Assembly (NCBI RefSeq): GCF_046044395.1
Contig: NZ_JBJUSG010000120.1
Coordinates: 1-10,871 of the forward strand
DNA length: 10,871 nucleotides
Direction of reading: 5' to 3'
From: Magnetominusculus dajiuhuensis
Lineage (GTDB): Bacteria; Nitrospirota; Thermodesulfovibrionia; Thermodesulfovibrionales; Magnetobacteriaceae
Shown: positions 6,099 through 10,871 of the stretch, piece by piece
Layout of the letters: the number at the start of each line of letters is the position of its first letter
How positions within the stretch are numbered: the first letter of the stretch is position 1
The notes under the pieces: model-generated
What the model was told of the DNA's origin: nothing
The model's input: the letters and a program-made list of their open reading frames with translations, nothing else
The model's database searches: none
Program-made: the position numbers and the translations under genes

Positions 6099-7721
6099 GT
6101 GAAAAAGAACATAAAGTGGCGTTTTTCTCTAATCGCCCTGGCGCTTGTGGCGTCATTTATAGCACTGCTTCCAAATACGCCTGTTTATAAGTTAATGAAC
6201 AAGGCTTACAGGGACCTTATGCCGGACAAGGGTATTATCCTTGGCCTTGACCTTCAGGGTGGAATTTACCTTGTCTTTGAAGTGGAGGGAGACAAGGCCG
6301 TTGCCCTCAACGCCAAAAGGACTGCCAGCGGCATTAATAAACTCCTGTCGAAGAAAGAAATGAAGGCGGAGGCCACAGTAAGTGGCACCGAGATAATTAT
6401 CGTCCCCGCCTCTGTTGAGGCAAGAAAGGTCGTTGAGGACGCGTATCCCACGCTTACCGCCAAAGAATCCGATGGCCGGTTGGTCTATACCCTCTCCGAA
6501 AAGGAAATTAAATCCATTAAGGAAAACGCGGTAGACCAGGCCCTTGAGACCATACGCAACCGCATAGACCAGTTCGGCGTTGCCGAGCCGGTTATCCAGC
6601 GGCAAGGGGAGGGCGAGATAGTTGTTCAACTGCCCGGCGTAAAAGACCCCAAACGGGCGATTGATTTAATCGGTAAAACCGCCCAGCTTGAATTTAAGCT
6701 CGTTGATGACGAATCTAAACTGGCCGCCGAGATTCCAGCCTCTGTCAAGCCAGCCGACGAGGAAGAGTTCATCGCGAAGATGAAAGAAAAAATCCCCGAA
6801 GACAGCGAGATACTCTTTGAAAGACACACTTCTAAGGACACCGGCGAGGTGACAAAACGCCCGTATCTGCTAAAGAAAGAATCGCTTCTCACGGGAGATT
6901 TTCTGTCAGAGGCCAGAGTGGCCATTGATTCGCGCTTCAATACGCCGTATATCTCTGTTACTTTTAATCCTGAGGGTGCGAAGCTCTTTGAGGAGCTTAC
7001 TGGCAAGTTTGTAAAGAAGCGCCTGGCCATTATACTTGACGGCAACGTGTACTCCGCCCCTGTGATTCAGGAGAAAATCTCTGGTGGAAACGCGCAAATC
7101 TCTGGTTCATACACAATGGAAGAGGCAAAAGACCTCGCCATAGTGTTAAGGGCCGGTTCTTTACCTGCCCCCGTAACCCTGCTTCAGAATATCACCGTGG
7201 GGCCGTCGCTTGGGTCTGATTCCATTGAGGCTGGCAAGCGGGCGGCGCTGGTGGCGTTTCTCCTTGTGGCCGTGTTCATGGCCTTTTACTACCGCCTGGC
7301 CGGAGCTATTGCTGATGTTGCCCTCGTCTTAAACATAATATTTCTTCTGGGGGCCATGGCGGCAATGAATGCCACCCTGACAATGCCCGGCATTGCTGGT
7401 ATTGTCCTTGCGATAGGTATGGCCGTTGATACGAACGTCCTTATGTTTGAGCGTATGAGAGATGAAATAAAACTTGGGAAGACCCCGCGGGCGGCGGTTG
7501 ACTCAGGGTACGATAAGGCGTTCCTGACGATTGTTGACTCACATGTGACCACACTTATAACGGCGGCGGTGTTGTTTCAATTCGGCACCGGCCCGATAAA
7601 AGGGTTTGCGGTTACATTGAGCATTGGTATAGCAATCAACCTTTTTACCTCTCTCATAGGCACGAAGGCCGTCTTTGACTACCTGAATTCATCTAAGGAG
7701 GTTAGGAATCTCAGCATATGA
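6099..7721 (+). CDS. secD: Protein translocase subunit SecD
   Basis: SecD, with SecF, uses the proton-motive force to help pull preproteins through SecYEG and release them on the periplasmic side. The 540 residues show the family layout. There is a first membrane helix at about 10-25, then LGLDLQGG at 48-55. A large periplasmic domain runs to about 380 and contains AVDQALETIRNRIDQFGV (144-161), VQLPG (176-180) and the P1-head region (about 200-290). Five further helices lie at about 383-398, 405-422, 431-449, 478-495 and 500-522. Asp444 in GMAVDTNVL corresponds to the membrane Asp implicated in proton transport in this family. It starts with GTG and overlaps secF by 4 nt (ATGA). Length and motifs are ordinary. 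Confidence 0.97.
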   Translation: MKKNIKWRFSLIALALVASFIALLPNTPVYKLMNKAYRDLMPDKGIILGLDLQGGIYLVFEVEGDKAVALNAKRTASGINKLLSKKEMKAEATVSGTEIIIVPASVEARKVVEDAYPTLTAKESDGRLVYTLSEKEIKSIKENAVDQALETIRNRIDQFGVAEPVIQRQGEGEIVVQLPGVKDPKRAIDLIGKTAQLEFKLVDDESKLAAEIPASVKPADEEEFIAKMKEKIPEDSEILFERHTSKDTGEVTKRPYLLKKESLLTGDFLSEARVAIDSRFNTPYISVTFNPEGAKLFEELTGKFVKKRLAIILDGNVYSAPVIQEKISGGNAQISGSYTMEEAKDLAIVLRAGSLPAPVTLLQNITVGPSLGSDSIEAGKRAALVAFLLVAVFMAFYYRLAGAIADVALVLNIIFLLGAMAAMNATLTMPGIAGIVLAIGMAVDTNVLMFERMRDEIKLGKTPRAAVDSGYDKAFLTIVDSHVTTLITAAVLFQFGTGPIKGFAVTLSIGIAINLFTSLIGTKAVFDYLNSSKEVRNLSI

Positions 7722-8674
7722 TTGAAATTATTAAACGAACCAATATAGATTTTATGGGAAAGCGCTATATTGCCTTTATAGTCTCAGGGGTACTGTCGTT
7801 GGTCGGCATCCTTGCCATTGTGGCGATAGCGCGTGGGACGGCGAATCTTGGGATAGATTTTGCTGGCGGCACGGCCGTTCAGGTCAAGTTTGACAGTGGA
7901 GTTACCCTTCACCAGGTCAGAGCAGCCCTGGAGGGTAACGGCATAAAAGGGGCAGACCTTCAGGACTTCCCCTCGGCGAAAAAGGTGCTGATCGTATTAA
8001 AAAAAGCGGGAGAACACACCTCTTCCCCGTCGTCCTCCAAAGATGCCGCCGCAGTAGAGAAAGGGTTGTCGGACAAGGTCATTGAGGCCCTTACGAAGGG
8101 TTTTCCTGGTAACAAGATAACCGTGGATTCCATCTCTGAGATAGGCCCGAAGGTTGGTAAAAGGCTCAGGGTGGACGCATTGTGGGCGGTGATTGCCTCC
8201 ACTGTGGGGATTCTCATATATGTTGGATGGCGCTTTCAGTTCAGTTTCAGCTTAGGGGCTATTGTGGCCACATTTCACGATGTCCTTGCCGTGCTTGGAT
8301 TTTTTTACATCACCGGACTTGAGATAAACCTAATCCTCCTTACAGCACTCTTAACCATCGCTGGCTATTCGCTAACTGACACGGTGGTCGTATTTGACAG
8401 AATCAGGGAAAACATGAGGGTGTTATTAAAGGAAACCATTGACAGCCTCATAAACAGGAGCATTAATGAGGTGCTCTCAAGGACATTGATTACGTCTCTG
8501 ACGGTGCTTCTGGCCTCGATAGCGCTGTTTATATTTGGCGGCGAGGTGCTGCATGACTTTGCGCTTGCGATGATTCTCGGTGTCCTTGTGGGGACATATT
8601 CGTCTGTTTTTGTAGCCAGCCCGGTCGTGCTGCTTTGGTCAGGGAATAAGCCGTTGATAAAGAAACAACGTTGA
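7718..8674 (+). CDS. secF: Protein translocase subunit SecF
   Basis: SecF is the membrane partner of SecD. The 318 residues contain an N-terminal helix (about 17-37), the signature GIDFAGGT at 45-52, a small periplasmic P4-like domain (about 53-150), SEIGPKVGKRL at 140-150, and five C-terminal helices. One of these carries GYSLTDTVVVFDRIREN (216-232), with Asp221 at the conserved membrane position. Residues 98-115 form a Ser/Ala-rich insertion (HTSSPSSSKDAAA) that looks like a flexible loop between two strands. The start overlaps the secD stop in ATGA. AAGGAGG at 7695-7701 is 16 nt from the ATG, longer than usual, while AGGAA at 7704-7708 is better spaced, so coupling to secD is likely. Confidence 0.97.
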   Translation: MIEIIKRTNIDFMGKRYIAFIVSGVLSLVGILAIVAIARGTANLGIDFAGGTAVQVKFDSGVTLHQVRAALEGNGIKGADLQDFPSAKKVLIVLKKAGEHTSSPSSSKDAAAVEKGLSDKVIEALTKGFPGNKITVDSISEIGPKVGKRLRVDALWAVIASTVGILIYVGWRFQFSFSLGAIVATFHDVLAVLGFFYITGLEINLILLTALLTIAGYSLTDTVVVFDRIRENMRVLLKETIDSLINRSINEVLSRTLITSLTVLLASIALFIFGGEVLHDFALAMILGVLVGTYSSVFVASPVVLLWSGNKPLIKKQR

Positions 8675-8678
8675 CGCC

Positions 8679-10373
8679 ATGCCTTTGATACAAAAGCGAT
8701 GGCTGCTGAAGAGGACTAATAAGGATTTCTTAGAGTACTTTGCCAGGGAGTTGGACATGTCGCCGTTGGTGGCGCAGGTGTTGGTCAACCGTGACATCAA
8801 AACGACGGAGCAGGCAAGGTACTTTTTGCATTCCACAATAGATTCCATTGGCGACCCTTTCAGGCTCTCCGGCATGGAAAAGGCAACCAGTGAGATATGC
8901 CGTGCCGTCGCACATTCAGAGAAAATATTCGTTAGTGGCGATTATGACACAGACGGCACAACCGCGGCCGCTATATTAACTGAGACCCTTCGTGGCATGG
9001 GTGCCTCTGTTGAGTGTTTTATCCCGAGCAGGTTTAAGGACGGCTATGGGTTTCACGTACAGGCGGTTGAGAGGGCAAGGGAGCTGGGGTGTTCTCTGAT
9101 TGTAACAGTTGACTGTGGAATTAGCTCTTATGCGGCCGTTGAGGCGGCACGCCAGTACGGAATTGGTGTTATTATCACCGACCATCACGAGCCATATGTT
9201 GATGGCGGCGGCAGTGAGTTGCCCAGGGCCGTCAGCATAATAAATCCTAAGATTGAAGGGGATAACTCACCGTTTCCAAATCTCACAGGTGCGGGAGTTG
9301 CCCTGATGCTCAGCCGCGCCCTGCTTGGCAGGATGGATAAAGGCTTGCTGGATATGGCGGCCCTTGGAACCATAGCCGACGTAGCGCCTCTGACTGGTGA
9401 AAACAGATTGATTGTAAAGGACGGCCTTAAGGTATTGCATGAGACGCGAAGGCCTGGCCTCAAGGCGCTTATAAAATGTTCCGGCATTAATGGACGTATA
9501 CCTGAGCCGGATATGCTTTCATACATGCTGATACCGAAAATCAACGCCGCGGGCAGAATGGACGACGCCTCTAACGTAGTGCGCCTCCTGCTGACAGAAG
9601 ACCTGAATGAGGCGCAAACACTGGCCGAATATCTCACAAAATTGAATCAGGAAAGGCAAAAGATTGAGGAAGAGGTGTTCAATAGCGCTTTAGCCAAATT
9701 AGGGGCCATTAAACCTCATGGCCGCGTTATAGTGGTAGGGGACGAAGGCTGGCATGAAGGTGTCATCGGCATTGTTGCCTCAAAGCTGGTGGACAGATTT
9801 AATCTGCCGAGCATAGTGTTTTCCATAAAGGGCGGCATTGCGAGAGGCTCCGCAAGGAGCGTTCCCGATATAGACATATGCAAGGCCATCTCTTCGTGCA
9901 CACAGCACATAATTCAATTCGGAGGGCATAAACAGGCGGCGGGGGTGAAATTGAAAGCCACCAACATACCGTTATTTGAACAGGCCGTCAACGAATTCGT
10001 AGAAGGGGCGCGTGACGCCGACTCCTCGCCCACCATTACGATTGATGTGGACTGCTTTATTAAAGACGTGAATATGAAACTGATGTCTGAATTGTCGAGG
10101 CTTGCCCCGTATGGTTGTGGAAATCCCGACCCGATTTTCGGTTCGCGCGGCCTGTTGGCAATAAAACCCCGCATAGTAGGGAAGAACCACCTGAAGCTGA
10201 AACTAGGCCACAACGGCTTTGTCATTGACGCAATCGGATATGACATGGGAGGGCTTATAGACGACATTGAAAACTCTGAATGTGTTGACGCCGCGTTCAC
10301 TCCTATTATAAACGATTACAACGGCGGCCGCTGCGTTCAGCTAAATATCAAGGCACTGCGGGCCAGTGAATGA
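8679..10373 (+). CDS. recJ: Single-stranded-DNA-specific exonuclease RecJ
   Basis: RecJ degrades single-stranded DNA 5' to 3' in recombinational repair, mismatch repair and processing of stalled forks. The 564 residues carry all expected DHH-phosphoesterase motifs: SGDYDTDG at 86-93 (Asp88, Asp90, Asp92), VDCG at 144-147, the DHH triad at 168-170, and GTIADVAPL at 230-238 with Asp234. The DHHA1 part follows, with INAAGRMDD (288-296), a coiled-coil-like linker (about 310-345) and GGHKQAAG (415-422). The C-terminal OB-fold domain spans about 450-560. Length is normal for the family. It begins 4 nt after the secF stop, has no clear ribosome binding site, and so is probably translated by coupling. 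The link to secretion genes is likely only transcriptional. Confidence 0.97.
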   Translation: MPLIQKRWLLKRTNKDFLEYFARELDMSPLVAQVLVNRDIKTTEQARYFLHSTIDSIGDPFRLSGMEKATSEICRAVAHSEKIFVSGDYDTDGTTAAAILTETLRGMGASVECFIPSRFKDGYGFHVQAVERARELGCSLIVTVDCGISSYAAVEAARQYGIGVIITDHHEPYVDGGGSELPRAVSIINPKIEGDNSPFPNLTGAGVALMLSRALLGRMDKGLLDMAALGTIADVAPLTGENRLIVKDGLKVLHETRRPGLKALIKCSGINGRIPEPDMLSYMLIPKINAAGRMDDASNVVRLLLTEDLNEAQTLAEYLTKLNQERQKIEEEVFNSALAKLGAIKPHGRVIVVGDEGWHEGVIGIVASKLVDRFNLPSIVFSIKGGIARGSARSVPDIDICKAISSCTQHIIQFGGHKQAAGVKLKATNIPLFEQAVNEFVEGARDADSSPTITIDVDCFIKDVNMKLMSELSRLAPYGCGNPDPIFGSRGLLAIKPRIVGKNHLKLKLGHNGFVIDAIGYDMGGLIDDIENSECVDAAFTPIINDYNGGRCVQLNIKALRASE

Positions 10374-10403
10374 TGTTCTGGATAAAATGTTGGCAAAAAT
10401 ACG

Positions 10404-10422
10404 AGGGGGGGGTTACCCCCCT
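10404..10422 (+). terminator. G/C-rich hairpin after recJ, probable operon terminator
   Basis: AGGGGGG (10404-10410) and CCCCCCT (10416-10422) form a 7-bp stem with a GGTTA loop, 30 nt after the recJ stop. The usual T-run is poor: CGTCGTTAATCTT follows. The group II intron begins 14 nt beyond the stem, so the insertion may have altered the original tail. Confidence 0.55.
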
Positions 10423-10436
10423 TCGTCGTTAATCTT

Positions 10437-10858
10437 GTGCGCCCGGCACGGGCGCATACTTGGTGGTGTAAGTCCACTACGGGGGCTGATAGCGCCAACC
10501 GTTAGCCAAAGGCAAGGGTGTCCGTTGTGACGCGGAATCTGGTGTTGCCGGCGGCAAGCTCCGGTCTGAGGATCACAACGGCATATAAGGCTTACGCTAA
10601 GTCGGGCGAGTTTGCCAAACAAAACGAAGCCCAAAGCTATCCGAGACTTACGGAGTAAATGCGGCGGATATATGGAGTGAAAGTATGCGTTCTTACCCGG
10701 GGAGGTCTGACTGAAAAGTCGGTGAGATAAACTTGAAGCCGACAAACCTTGCAGCGATGCAGGGCTGAGCAGTCAGAAGTCAGCAAGGCCATAGTACCGG
10801 AAGGGAAGGGCTGAACGTAATTCCATTTCTAAATCATACCTACAATAATATATTTTAT
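10437..10858 (+). mobile_element. 5' half of a bacterial group II intron
   Basis: The intron begins with GTGCGCCCGGCAC; the 5' end GUGCG is the group II consensus, and GCGCCC/GGGCGC (10439-10444 with 10450-10455) forms the first hairpin. Characteristic domain I stretches follow: CTCCGGTCTGAGGATC (about 10559-10574), GAGTTTGCCAAACAAAACGA (10609-10628), GTAAATGCGGCGG (about 10655-10667), TTCTTACCCGGGGAGGTC (10691-10708), then AGTCAGAAGTCAGCAAGGCC (10772-10791) and GAAGGGCTGAAC (about 10805-10816). In related introns that last motif lies shortly before the maturase-reverse transcriptase ORF in domain IV. Here 42 AT-rich bases without a start codon follow, and then a small element begins. Domains V and VI are not in the window, so completeness is unknown. 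Confidence 0.8.
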
Positions 10859-10871
10859 CTCACTCCGCGAC
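10859..10871 (+). mobile_element. End of a third copy of the small element, cut by the window
   Basis: CTCACTCCGCGAC at the window edge differs by one base from the left end of the 183-bp element (CTCACTCCACGAC, 2227-2239). It equals that element's right end, in complement, at all but the 13th base. The 9 bases before it (ATATTTTAT, 10850-10858) would be the target duplication. The rest lies outside the window, apparently inside the group II intron. Confidence 0.65.

Noticed and set aside
9185..9637. 150-codon minus-strand open frame inside recJ
   Set aside because: It is antisense to the catalytic core of RecJ, whose motifs are all intact, and shows no domain of its own.
10413..10745. 110-codon open frame on the minus strand after recJ
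   Set aside because: It lies antisense within the conserved structured part of the group II intron and has no recognisable protein features.

Overview
The window looks like chromosomal DNA of a Gram-negative bacterium of intermediate base composition. Signs are an exported zinc phospholipase-like protein, separate secD and secF genes with yajC in front, RecJ, and a receiver domain of the kind common in Nitrospirota and Desulfobacterota. The dispersed ATTCCGG/CCGGAAT repeats and the general look of the proteins make a Nitrospirota (Magnetobacterium-like) or deltaproteobacterial relative my best guess. This is inference, not proof.

Layout. Positions 1-94 hold the 3' part of a tRNA or tRNA-like RNA cut by the window edge. 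On the minus strand, a zinc-dependent phospholipase C/S1-P1-like protein (1399-2181) is translationally coupled through ATGA to moeA (152-1402), the molybdenum insertase of molybdenum-cofactor synthesis. Upstream of that pair lies a 183-bp non-autonomous transposable element (2227-2409) with inverted ends and a perfect 9-bp target duplication. Next is a stand-alone receiver-domain protein on the minus strand (2458-2877, TTG start), then a divergent intergenic region with three consecutive short tandem duplications (2895-2999). A large polytopic membrane protein of unknown function follows on the plus strand (3151-5400).

A second member of the element family (about 5431-5566) precedes an extended -10 promoter and the plus-strand cluster yajC-secD-secF-recJ (5674-10373). 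YajC, SecD and SecF form the accessory complex of the Sec translocon that uses the proton-motive force. recJ starts 4 nt after secF and encodes the 5'-3' single-strand DNA exonuclease. Its product has no obvious functional link to secretion, so it is probably just co-transcribed.

After recJ come a G/C-rich hairpin that looks like the operon terminator and, 14 nt beyond it, the 5' half of a group II intron (from 10437). No reverse transcriptase reading frame has begun when a third copy of the small element starts at 10859, at the very edge of the window. The accessory interest here is mobile DNA: one family of small elements in three places and one group II intron. The genes themselves are mostly conventional, and I see no clear new multi-gene system.
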